Shown in pieces: positions 40,705 to 46,979 of a stretch of DNA of 64,000 nt. Each line of letters begins with the position of its first letter. Position 1 is the stretch's first letter. The stretch is from Scatomonas sp963928055 (GTDB taxonomy: Bacteria; Bacillota; Clostridia; Lachnospirales; Lachnospiraceae). The notes under the pieces were generated by a model. That model saw only the letters and a list, made by a program, of their open reading frames with translations, was not told where the DNA came from and searched no databases. The DNA is taken from assembly GCA_963928055.1 (NCBI GenBank), contig CAWVDN010000004.1, positions 1 to 64,000 of the forward strand, read 5' to 3'. Both the position numbers and the translations under genes were made by a program.

Positions 40705-42120
40705 TTAATCGTTACGGTAAAGCAGGTACATAGTGATGCGGGATTTTGCGCCTGTCTTTTCGTACAGGGCGGAGATATGCCGTTCCACCGTCCGCTTGGA
40801 CAGGAACAGGCAGTCGGCTATCTCCTGGGCGCTGCTGTCCGAGGAAATCATCTTGGAGAACACATCCCATTCCCGTTCGGTCAGCCCGTATTTTGCGATG
40901 AACGCCTCCCTTCGCTCTTCGTCCGACTTTTGGGAAGCAGGCGGCTCCTTGGGTTCTTTGACGGCGTTCATGCGGGCGGTATACACAGCCATAACAACGC
41001 TGACCGCCACGAACAGCACCAGGGCGATGGCAATGGCGGCCAGGCTGTTGCCGGTGGACAGCAGCGCCACCGATCCGCTGGCGATCAGGGCGGCGCTCAC
41101 GTTATTCATGGCGCGGCCCATGCCCGCCCACAGCGACGGCAGGCGCATATGCCGGGAAAGCTCCATAAAGCCCGCTGTGAAAAAGACAACGAAAAAGCCC
41201 GAGGACAGGTAAAAGACCACCAGTCCGATCAGGAACGGAGCGCCCAGGTTCAGTACCACAATGGACAGAACCGACATCATCATCACGCAGTACATAATAA
41301 GCCCCATATACTTCCGCTTACGGATATCGAAGACAAAGCCTGCGGCGAGGCCGCTGAATGCCAGCAGCAGGCGGGGCCACTGCCCGATATCCGTCCCGCC
41401 CGCATGGCGGAGGGTCACGGCATTGTCCAGTGTGCTGAACACGCAGGCCATCAGCACTACCAGCAGCGCCAGCATAATGCCCGCCGTCCGTTTTTTCCGG
41501 GTGAGGGAAATGTCTGTTTCTGATTTTGAGGACAAAGCCGCAGTCTCCGTCATTTCGATGCGGCTTTGGCCGGCCTGTCTCGTTCGGATGACCAGCAGGC
41601 TCAAAGCCGCCAGAAATACCGAAAGAAACGCCGCCTCCGCAACCTCCAGGTTGACAAGGTTGTTGTTTGCATACTGGAGCAGAATTCCCAGAGCGTAGGC
41701 GATCCCCGCCAGCCGTGCCAATGCATTGTCGCCGTCTATGGTGACGGAAGCCAGATAGTGGACGGCGCTGCCGAAAACGCCCAGCAGCAGAAACAGCACC
41801 ATCCCTGCTGTCATAGTCGCCGCATAGGAGATATGCTGCTGGACAATGAAGGTACAGATAATCGCACCCAGCGCCAGGATAAAGGTCAGCGCGCTTTTAT
41901 AGCGCCTTCCAACCCAGCGTTCCATGGCCGGATACAGGAAAAAGCCGACGGCGCTGGCGCCCAGCGCATAGTTCTGGGCAATGACGGTTTTCCCTTCCGT
42001 CACCGACAGGGAGATCATATTGACAAACAGATATTCCGCACCTAAAAAGACAAAAGTGAAAATGCCGACCAAAAGGATAAAGTGAATCGCCGGCTTGTTA
42101 AAAACAAAATGATGTTTCAT
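40705..42120 (-). CDS. MFS-LuxR membrane-bound transcriptional regulator
   Basis: A 471-residue protein that joins twelve transmembrane helices of major-facilitator type (about residues 10-385) to a C-terminal cytoplasmic LuxR-type helix-turn-helix (about 405-468; LTEREWDVFSKMISSDSSAQ, then IADCLFLSKRTVERHISALY). Such one-component regulators presumably sense a ligand through the transporter-like part and bind DNA from the membrane. The family is widespread in gut Actinobacteria and some Clostridia. Its target may be the small paralogue operon downstream on the same strand. The start at 42120 is 18 nt from the end of the XRE gene. Confidence 0.87.
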   Translation of the reverse strand: MKHHFVFNKPAIHFILLVGIFTFVFLGAEYLFVNMISLSVTEGKTVIAQNYALGASAVGFFLYPAMERWVGRRYKSALTFILALGAIICTFIVQQHISYAATMTAGMVLFLLLGVFGSAVHYLASVTIDGDNALARLAGIAYALGILLQYANNNLVNLEVAEAAFLSVFLAALSLLVIRTRQAGQSRIEMTETAALSSKSETDISLTRKKRTAGIMLALLVVLMACVFSTLDNAVTLRHAGGTDIGQWPRLLLAFSGLAAGFVFDIRKRKYMGLIMYCVMMMSVLSIVVLNLGAPFLIGLVVFYLSSGFFVVFFTAGFMELSRHMRLPSLWAGMGRAMNNVSAALIASGSVALLSTGNSLAAIAIALVLFVAVSVVMAVYTARMNAVKEPKEPPASQKSDEERREAFIAKYGLTEREWDVFSKMISSDSSAQEIADCLFLSKRTVERHISALYEKTGAKSRITMYLLYRND

Positions 42121-42137
42121 ATGTTTTCACCCCCGTC

Positions 42138-42353
42138 CTAGGGTTCTTTTACGATCTCAACCACATCGCCGATGTCGCAATCCAGAGTCAGGCAGATCCG
42201 TTCCAGTACGGAAAGAGCCACATATTCATCCCTGTCCAGCTTCGCCATAATAGAGGGGGCAATCCCTGTCATTTTCGACAAAGCAGAAGGCTTTATCTTT
42301 TTATCTATCAGCAGCTTCCAAAGCTTATTGTACTGAACCGCCATTTTGTTCAC
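42138..42353 (-). CDS. Small XRE-family regulator
   Basis: A 71-residue single-domain Cro/CI-type DNA-binding protein (KKIKPSALSKMTGIAPSIMA, then ICLTLDCDIGDVVEIV), of the compact HTH_26 kind common in Clostridia accessory regions. ATG 42353 follows GAGGTGAAC. Upstream on the minus strand a TATAAT (about 42372) suggests its own promoter inside the end of the ParB remnant. It may co-regulate the MFS-LuxR gene 18 nt downstream. Confidence 0.85.
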   Translation of the reverse strand: MNKMAVQYNKLWKLLIDKKIKPSALSKMTGIAPSIMAKLDRDEYVALSVLERICLTLDCDIGDVVEIVKEP

Positions 42354-42898
42354 CTCATAAACAGAATATATTTATTATAGCAGAAACAATTTGATAAGTC
42401 GAGCTTTATCAGTTCTGTTATCTTAATAAAGCGCTGAACCTGTTTCGGACTGTCTCCATATTCTTCTCCAATAAGCTCAATAGTTTTTTTTCCTTTTAAT
42501 TTGTGGTCAAATTGACTTTTTTTTCGACCGCCTTTTCTTTTCATTGCCTCATTTTTCATCTTGTAGGCAAATGCTTTTTCACTGTATCTGATTCGTTCTC
42601 TTTGGAGATTAGAATCCACCATAGAAATAATGGCCTCATCATCATTCATTACTCTGATGATCACCGGCAACTTATAATAGCCTAACTGCTGTGCGGCATA
42701 TTTTCTCCGATGACCTGATACTATTTCATACACGCCATCCAGAACAGGTCTAACAATTAATGGACTTAGAATTCCGTAATTTTTGATACTTTCTTTAAGA
42801 AGAGACATCTCCTTATCATCTTTTACATGAAACGGATGCTCTTTAAAGTCTCGAAGCCTCTCAATCTCAATTTCAATAACTTTCTCTTTTTCTTCCAA
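42350..42898 (-). pseudogene. ParB-like partition protein, 3'-truncated
   Basis: The minus-strand gene starts at TTG 42898 (GGAAAGGAG upstream). It encodes an N-terminal ParB/Srx domain (ERLRDFKEHPFHVKDDKEMS, then GHRRKYAAQQLGYYKLPVII) and the KorB-like helix start (SVDSNLQRERIRYSEKAFAY read approximately). Homology ends at about 42410 with RFIKITELI; the rest of the roughly 300-residue protein is replaced by the XRE regulator region. Such ParB proteins belong to ICEs and plasmids of Clostridia. A hairpin upstream (42922-42969) may attenuate it. Confidence 0.75.
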
Positions 42899-42921
42899 TT
42901 TTTCTCCTTTCCTCTGATACG

Positions 42922-42969
42922 AAAAAAGCTCGTTCAGATCAGTTTTGTAAATCTGATCCAAACGAGCTT
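42922..42969 (-). terminator. Terminator/attenuator before the ParB remnant
   Basis: On the minus strand AAGCTCGTTTGGATCAG and CTGATCTGAACGAGCTT form a long stem (one internal mismatch) with a short loop, followed by TTTTTTCG. It lies only 24 nt before the ParB start codon, suggesting transcription attenuation. Confidence 0.75.
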
Positions 42970-43099
42970 CCCGTTTAACTATTATATGTAATTGATATTG
43001 TATCGGCTTCCAGATGAACCTCTGAAAAATGTGCAGTCCGCATACCACGCTTTTACCATGTTTTACTATTTTAAATACAGGCTGACATTTAACTGAGCA

Positions 43100-43288
43100 C
43101 TGTTATTAGCTGATCTGCCTGGAAAAAAATTATTAGCCACAAAGCTTTTTTATTAGCCAGATCCGCTAATTTTTGACAGTGTATTAGCTGGATTTTCATC
43201 CCATTCAGGGTAATTTTCTTCTTCAGAAAATGAGATAAGCGGGTAATTATTAAAGCCTTTCCAGCTAATAATTCCCGCTTATATCTAC
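43100..43288. repeat. Cluster of ATTAGC motifs, inner right end of the island
   Basis: ATTAGC or GCTAAT occurs at about 43107, 43130, 43151, 43166, 43181 and 43263, next to the complete tRNA-Arg. It matches the clusters at the left end (31166-31620). No gene is present. Confidence 0.6.
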
Positions 43289-43360
43289 CGTCTCGTATAG
43301 GAATCGAACCTATAATTGAGTCTTAGGAGGACCCTGTTATATCCATTTAACTAACGAGAC
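43289..43360 (-). tRNA. tRNA-Arg(CCT), complete, without encoded CCA
   Basis: The minus strand folds as acceptor GTCTCGT/ACGAGAC, D-arm GTTA-AATGGATA-TAAC, anticodon arm GGGTC-CTCCTAA-GACTC (anticodon CCT), T-arm ATAGG-TTCGATT-CCTAT and discriminator G; 72 nt. No CCA is encoded (GTA follows). The AT-rich body and lack of CCA are typical of tRNAs on mobile elements. It reads AGG and could replace the split chromosomal tRNA-Arg(CCT). Confidence 0.92.
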
Positions 43361-43601
43361 ATTCTCTGATTTTTTGGCTTAAACACTGGGTTTTCAGCCT
43401 CTCGGTCAGATAGCCGATTCTATGGTAACAGCCTTTTTCAATGCTGATAACCAACAATTTTTTTGATCCCTTTGACACTTGAGCAAACACCTTTTTCTTG
43501 TCTCCGCTCCGTTCAAATGGTTTCCGTACCGGATCCGATTTGATCCTTTTTCTGCTTCTGTCCTGTTTCCTCAGGTGTTCGCTTAGCAAACACTTAGGAG
43601 G
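43361..43601 (-). repeat. 241-bp element-end repeat, copy R2
   Basis: It aligns from end to end with R1 (43633-43873), same length, differing by scattered substitutions and small compensating indels. It runs from the base after the complete tRNA to the CCTCCTAAG core of tRNA half D. It includes the inverted repeat GTGTTCGC-TTAG-CAAACAC next to the core and the arm motif CGTTCAAATGGTTTCCG at 43510-43526. Confidence 0.85.
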
Positions 43602-43632
43602 CGAGTGCTCTATCCAGCTGAGCTACGAAGAC
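43593..43632 (-). pseudogene. 5' half of a tRNA-Arg(CCT), copy D
   Basis: The minus strand reads GTCTTCG, TA, D-arm GCTC...GAGC, anticodon 5' strand CTCGC and loop CTCCTAA; after AAG the sequence becomes TGTTTGCTAAGCGAACACC, which cannot complete the anticodon stem, and no T-arm follows. The matching 3' half (GCGAG ... CGAAGAC) is absent from the window. Confidence 0.82.
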
Positions 43633-43873
43633 ATTCTCTGATTTTTGGCTTAAACACTAGGTTTTCAGCCTCTCGGTCAGATAACCGATTCTATGGTAAC
43701 AGCCATTTTTTATGACTGGTAACCAACAATTTTTTCTGTTTCTTTGACAGTGAAGCGAACACCTTTTTCATGTTCAACTCCTGTTCAATTCGTTTCCGTA
43801 CCAGATCCGATTTGTACTCAAATCTGCCTGTCCCTGCTTCCATGAGGTGTTCGCTTACCAAACACTTAGGAGG
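43633..43873 (-). repeat. 241-bp element-end repeat, copy R1
   Basis: It is paired with R2 (43361-43601) and runs from the base after tRNA half D to the core of tRNA half C. The arm motif TGTTCAATTCGTTTCCG is at 43782-43798 and the core-proximal inverted repeat GTGTTCGC-TTAC-CAAACAC is next to CTTAGGAGG. Confidence 0.85.
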
Positions 43874-43904
43874 CGGTCGCTCTATCCAGCTGAGCTACGG
43901 AAAC
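43865..43904 (-). pseudogene. 5' half of the split tRNA-Arg(CCT), copy C
   Basis: The minus strand reads acceptor GTTTCCG, TA, D-arm GCTC-AGCTGGATA-GAGC, G, anticodon 5' strand ACCGC and loop CTCCTAA. Its acceptor pairs with CGGGAAC (one G-T pair) and its anticodon strand with GCGGT, both found in the 3' half at 31420-31465. Joined at CCTCCTAAG they give a 77-nt tRNA with CCA. The -10 box of its promoter lies about 19 nt upstream. Confidence 0.88.
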
Positions 43905-43922
43905 ATCTTTAAAATCTATTCA

Positions 43923-43951
43923 ATTTTAGTCTTAAACTTATTCAATGTCAA
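43923..43951 (-). promoter_or_regulatory. Promoter of the split tRNA-Arg gene
   Basis: On the minus strand TTGACA (43951-43946) and TAAAAT (43928-43923) are separated by 17 bp, about 19 nt upstream of tRNA half C. It would now transcribe into the island end. Confidence 0.8.
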
Positions 43952-43987
43952 TCGCCTTTGCCCGAAAAGCGGTCGTTATAACATATT

Positions 43988-44027
43988 CTTAGGAGGCGTG
44001 TGCTCTATCCTGCTGAGCTACTGAGAC
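43988..44027 (-). pseudogene. 5' half of a tRNA-Arg(CCT), copy B
   Basis: The minus strand reads GTCTCAG, TA, GCTC-AGCAGGATA-GAGC, ACACGC and CTCCTAAG, then unrelated AATATGTTATAACG. No anticodon 3' strand or T-arm. The matching 3' half is not in the window. Confidence 0.75.
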
Positions 44028-44057
44028 ATTTTAATAAATATGAACTTGTATTCCTAA

Positions 44058-44119
44058 TTTAGACTCGAACTGTCTACCGCTTAGGAGGCGGTCGCTCTAT
44101 CCAACTGAGCTATAGCGAC
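44058..44119 (-). pseudogene. Degenerate tRNA-Arg(CCT)-like sequence, copy A
   Basis: The minus strand reads GTCGCTA, TA, D-arm, and a complete anticodon arm ACCGC-CTCCTAA-GCGGT, then AGACAGTTCGAGTCT, a T-arm-like hairpin with a shifted loop, and no acceptor 3' strand (TAGCGAC expected). It is the first of the chain and has a promoter-like TTGAAA-17-TATGAT upstream (44176-44148, minus strand). Confidence 0.7.
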
Positions 44120-44147
44120 ATTTGGAAATATATCTGGTACGCCATTT

Positions 44148-44176
44148 ATCATACTATAGTTTCTTTTTTTTTTCAA
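44148..44176 (-). promoter_or_regulatory. Promoter before the tRNA-like chain
   Basis: TTGAAA (44176-44171) and TATGAT (44153-44148) on the minus strand, 17-bp spacer, about 29 nt before tRNA-like copy A. Confidence 0.65.
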
Positions 44177-44271
44177 TGGAAAATTTACAGCGTCCGGGAG
44201 GTGGGTACTTACTATTAAAGGAAGATGTGTTATACTGATAAAAACGGGATCATCAGGAGGAAGGAAATAGA

Positions 44272-44868
44272 ATGAATACAAAGTTTGATCATGGAGAGGC
44301 TCTGGCTCTTCTCAGAAAATATAATCAGGAACCTTTTCACATTCTGCACGGCCTGACGGTAGAGGGCTGCATGCGCTGGTTCGCGAAGGACCAGGGATAC
44401 GGGGAAGAGGCGGATTTCTGGGCCGCGGCGGGCCTGCTTCACGATATTGATTTTGAACAATATCCGGAGGAACACTGCAAAAAAGCCCCGGAGCTTCTGG
44501 AAGAGGCAGGGGCGGAGCCGGAACTGATCCGCGCGGTGGTAAGCCACGGCTGGGGGATCTGCAGCGATGTGGAGCCGGAGCATCCCATGGAAAAAATCCT
44601 GTTTGCGGTAGATGAGCTTACCGGCCTCATAGGCGCGGCGGCTAAAATGCGTCCCTCCGGAAGCGTTATGGATATGGAAGTGAAGAGTCTGAAGAAGAAG
44701 TTTAAGGACAAGCGTTTTGCCGCGGGATGTTCCAGAGAGGTCATCGCCGCGGGGGCGGAGAAGCTTGGGTGGAGCCTGGAGGAACTGATGGAGAAAAGCA
44801 TTCTGGCCATGCGCTCCTGCGAAGCCGCTGTCCGGGAGGAGATGGAGGCCCTGGGACTGGAGGCCTGA
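44272..44868 (+). CDS. HD-domain hydrolase
   Basis: A 198-residue predicted metal-dependent phosphohydrolase. The HD pair is in AAAGLLHDIDFEQYPEEHCK, and a further metal-binding His is in AVVSHGWGICSD. This small HDIG-type group is conserved in Clostridia and often annotated as hydrolase. The substrate is unknown (nucleotide or tRNA-end chemistry are possibilities). ATG 44272 has GGAGGAAGG upstream and a TATACT -10 box at 44231. It is co-oriented with the exonuclease gene 7 nt downstream, so probably an operon. Confidence 0.88.
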   Translation: MNTKFDHGEALALLRKYNQEPFHILHGLTVEGCMRWFAKDQGYGEEADFWAAAGLLHDIDFEQYPEEHCKKAPELLEEAGAEPELIRAVVSHGWGICSDVEPEHPMEKILFAVDELTGLIGAAAKMRPSGSVMDMEVKSLKKKFKDKRFAAGCSREVIAAGAEKLGWSLEELMEKSILAMRSCEAAVREEMEALGLEA

Positions 44869-44874
44869 AGAAGT

Positions 44875-45849
44875 ATGAATTACGTGGTGTTTGATCTGGA
44901 ATGGAACCAGTGTCCCTATGGGAAAGACAGGGAAATCAAAAAACTGCCCTTTGAGATCATCGAGATCGGAGCGGTAAAACTGAATCAGGACAGGGAGTAT
45001 GTGGACCGGTTTCATCGGATCATTCAGCCGGTGGTCTACAGGAAGCTGCATTTCCGGACCCGGGAGATCGTCAGGATGAGCCAGGAGGATCTGGATCACG
45101 GCACTCCTTTTGTAGAAGCGGTGCGGGAATTTCTGGCCTGGGCCGGCGGGGACGCCCAGTTCTGCACCTGGGGCACCATTGACCTTACGGAACTGCAGCG
45201 GAATATGAAATACCATAAGGTCCTGCATCTTCTGAAAGGGCCCCTTCATTATTACGATGTGCAGAAGCTTTTCGCCGTGAACTTTGAAGACATGAAGAGC
45301 CGGAAATCCCTGGAATACGGCATCGATTACCTGAAGCTGGAGAAAAAAATGGATTTTCATCAGGCGCTCTCGGACGCCTGGTACACGGCGGAGATCTTTC
45401 AGAAGATCGACCGGGATGTGGTGCTGGCTTACGATTCCATCGACGTATATCAGAATCCCAAACAAAAAAAGGACGAGATCCATGCGGTTTACAACGGATA
45501 TTCCAAGTTTATCTCCCGGGAATTCCGGAGCAAAGAGGAAGCCATGGCAGACCGGGAAGTAAAAGCGATGCACTGCTGCCTCTGTGGACGGAATGCCAGG
45601 AAAAAGCTCTGGTGGTTTTCCGTAAACGCTAAAAGTTATTACAGTATTGCCCTCTGCCCGGTCCATGGCTATATGAAGGGAAAGATCCGGCTGAAAAAAA
45701 CCGACGAAGGCAGAATCTATGTAGTCAAGACCATCAAGGTCAGCAGCCAAGAGGAAGCGGAAGGGATCCGGGAAAAGAAAGAGGACGTGCGGGCCAAACG
45801 AAGAAGAAAACGGCAGGAGGAAAAAAAGAAGGAGAGGGAAGGGCTATGA
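44875..45849 (+). CDS. DEDDh 3'-5' exonuclease with zinc-finger tail
   Basis: A 324-residue protein. The N-terminal DnaQ-like exonuclease domain (about residues 1-180) carries Asp7 and Glu9 in FDLEWN, Asp in GTIDLTELQ, and His/Asp in HQALSDAWYT, the DEDDh catalytic set. A middle segment contains Cys pairs (CCLCGRN and CPVHG) that could bind zinc, and the C-terminus is a long charged helix rich in Lys/Arg/Glu. It resembles the KapD/ERI-1-like RNA exonucleases. The tail may bind RNA. Its stop overlaps the next start. Confidence 0.87.
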   Translation: MNYVVFDLEWNQCPYGKDREIKKLPFEIIEIGAVKLNQDREYVDRFHRIIQPVVYRKLHFRTREIVRMSQEDLDHGTPFVEAVREFLAWAGGDAQFCTWGTIDLTELQRNMKYHKVLHLLKGPLHYYDVQKLFAVNFEDMKSRKSLEYGIDYLKLEKKMDFHQALSDAWYTAEIFQKIDRDVVLAYDSIDVYQNPKQKKDEIHAVYNGYSKFISREFRSKEEAMADREVKAMHCCLCGRNARKKLWWFSVNAKSYYSIALCPVHGYMKGKIRLKKTDEGRIYVVKTIKVSSQEEAEGIREKKEDVRAKRRRKRQEEKKKEREGL

Positions 45850-46659
45850 GTCGAAGATGCGCGGCTGCGGCGATGTTTCTGTCCGGCTGTCTGCTCTGGG
45901 GCTGCGGAGCCGGCCATACCGGGGCGGACTTGCCGGAAGAGTCCGCCATGGAGGCTATGGTGCTGACGGACCCATCCGGCAGTCTGTATTTTGTGGATGA
46001 TCAGGGAGGCCTCTTTACCGCGGATCTTCCGGAGACCATGACAGATCCGGAGGGGCAGGAGGTTTCCGTGGATACGCTGAGCGCCGGGGACCGGGTAGAA
46101 CTGTACGGCGACGGCATGATGCAGGAAAGCTATCCCGGCAGGTATCCGGGGGGTCACCCGGGTGGTGCTGGTCCGGGAGGGAACCCCGGAAGATGCCGCC
46201 GGATACCAGCATCTGATCCGGGAAATCTATGAGGAGACAGATCCCTCCGAACCGCCCTCCATGAACCTGGAATATACAGAAGGTGAAATAGTCTCGGCAG
46301 TGATCCTGACGGCCGGAAGCTATGAATGGAACTATACGGACGCGCAGGGAGAGGGACAGAGCGTGATCGCCTGCGGCCCCCATGTGCTGGAGTGGAAGGG
46401 ACTGGGGGAAGTGCAGCTGTCCGGACCGGCGGAACTTAGGCTGTATTCCGCCAGTGAGATGGAGTCTGTTTCGGTGACCCGCTGGCCGGCAGCATATCGG
46501 GAACTGGAAGATAAGACCCAGGCGGATCCGGGAGAGCCTGTGGAGGCAATCCAGGGAGAAACGGGCTGGGTGATCCCGGAGGCGGAGCCGGGATATGTGT
46601 ATCAGGTAACCGTCCGCTGGCCCCAGGGATACGGAGACTTCGGATTTTTCACGGTGTAA
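45846..46659 (+). pseudogene. Secreted/lipoprotein of unknown function, frameshifted
   Basis: Starting at ATG 45846 (overlapping the exonuclease stop), the frame encodes a signal sequence with LLWGCGAG (lipobox-like) and VDDQGGLFTADLPETM. At the G-run CCGGGGGGTC (about 46148-46157) it shifts: the rest, RVVLVREGTPEDAAGYQHLI through the end at 46659 (QGYGDFGFFTV), is in the next frame. Removing one G restores about 270 residues. The second part looks like a beta-rich extracellular domain. No family recognised. The shift is probably a sequencing error. Confidence 0.65.
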
Positions 46660-46672
46660 TCCCAGTTTTTAC

Positions 46673-46702
46673 TTGACAATCCCGGATTTCCCTATTTATA
46701 AT
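46673..46702 (+). promoter_or_regulatory. Sigma-A promoter of ileS
   Basis: TTGACA (46673-46678) and TATAAT (46697-46702) with an 18-bp spacer, immediately before the T-box leader. Confidence 0.82.
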
Positions 46703-46727
46703 ATGGATTGTGTGATTTGACCAGCTA

Positions 46728-46970
46728 AAAACTATGACGAAGCCAGTACGCTGCCGCGGAAAGCCAAAGAGAGCCGGGGAGGGTGGAAGCCCGGCGCGAG
46801 TAAGGGCAGGGGAATATCTCTTCCGAGTTGCCGAGCTGAAAGTTACAGTAAGCAAGGCCGCAGGTCCGGCGTTAGATGGACGGCATATGTCAGTATGTAA
46901 AAGGTGGTTAGCGAATGCAAGAGGCATTCGTCCTGTTACGGGACGGATGCCTTTTCTGATTAAAAGAAGG
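46728..46970 (+). promoter_or_regulatory. T-box leader controlling ileS
   Basis: A structured leader of about 240 nt. The T-box-like sequence AAAGGTGGTTAGCG (about 46897-46910) is followed by an antiterminator/terminator region: GAGGCATTCGTCC and GGGACGGATGCC form a stem ending in TTTTC (about 46919-46956). An ATC triplet at 46817-46819 could be the isoleucine specifier. Uncharged tRNA-Ile would pair with the leader and permit read-through into ileS. Confidence 0.82.
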
Positions 46971-46979
46971 AGGAAGCGC

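Larger units (their letters stand above)
31466..43864. mobile_element. Genomic island inserted in the anticodon loop of tRNA-Arg(CCT)
   Basis: About 12.4 kb flanked by the shared 9-bp core CCTCCTAAG at 31457-31465 and 43865-43873. Both ends carry a 17-bp motif TGTTCAAATCGTTTCCG, or a close variant, in the same orientation, 66-71 bp inside the core (31536-31552 and 43782-43798). Content: AbiE remnants, IS copies, S-layer proteins, regulators and a truncated ParB. No integrase remains, so it is a degraded ICE-like or satellite element. Confidence 0.78.

Noticed and set aside
43347..43589. An 80-residue basic frame inside the R2 repeat as a gene
   Set aside because: It is not conserved as a frame in R1, has no ribosome binding site, and lies over tRNA sequence; the conservation follows DNA, not codons.
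43593..44119. The 5' tRNA-like pieces A to D as complete, functional tRNAs
   Set aside because: B, C and D lack the 3' anticodon strand and T-arm; A has an anticodon arm but no acceptor 3' strand. Only the sequence at 43289-43360 folds completely.
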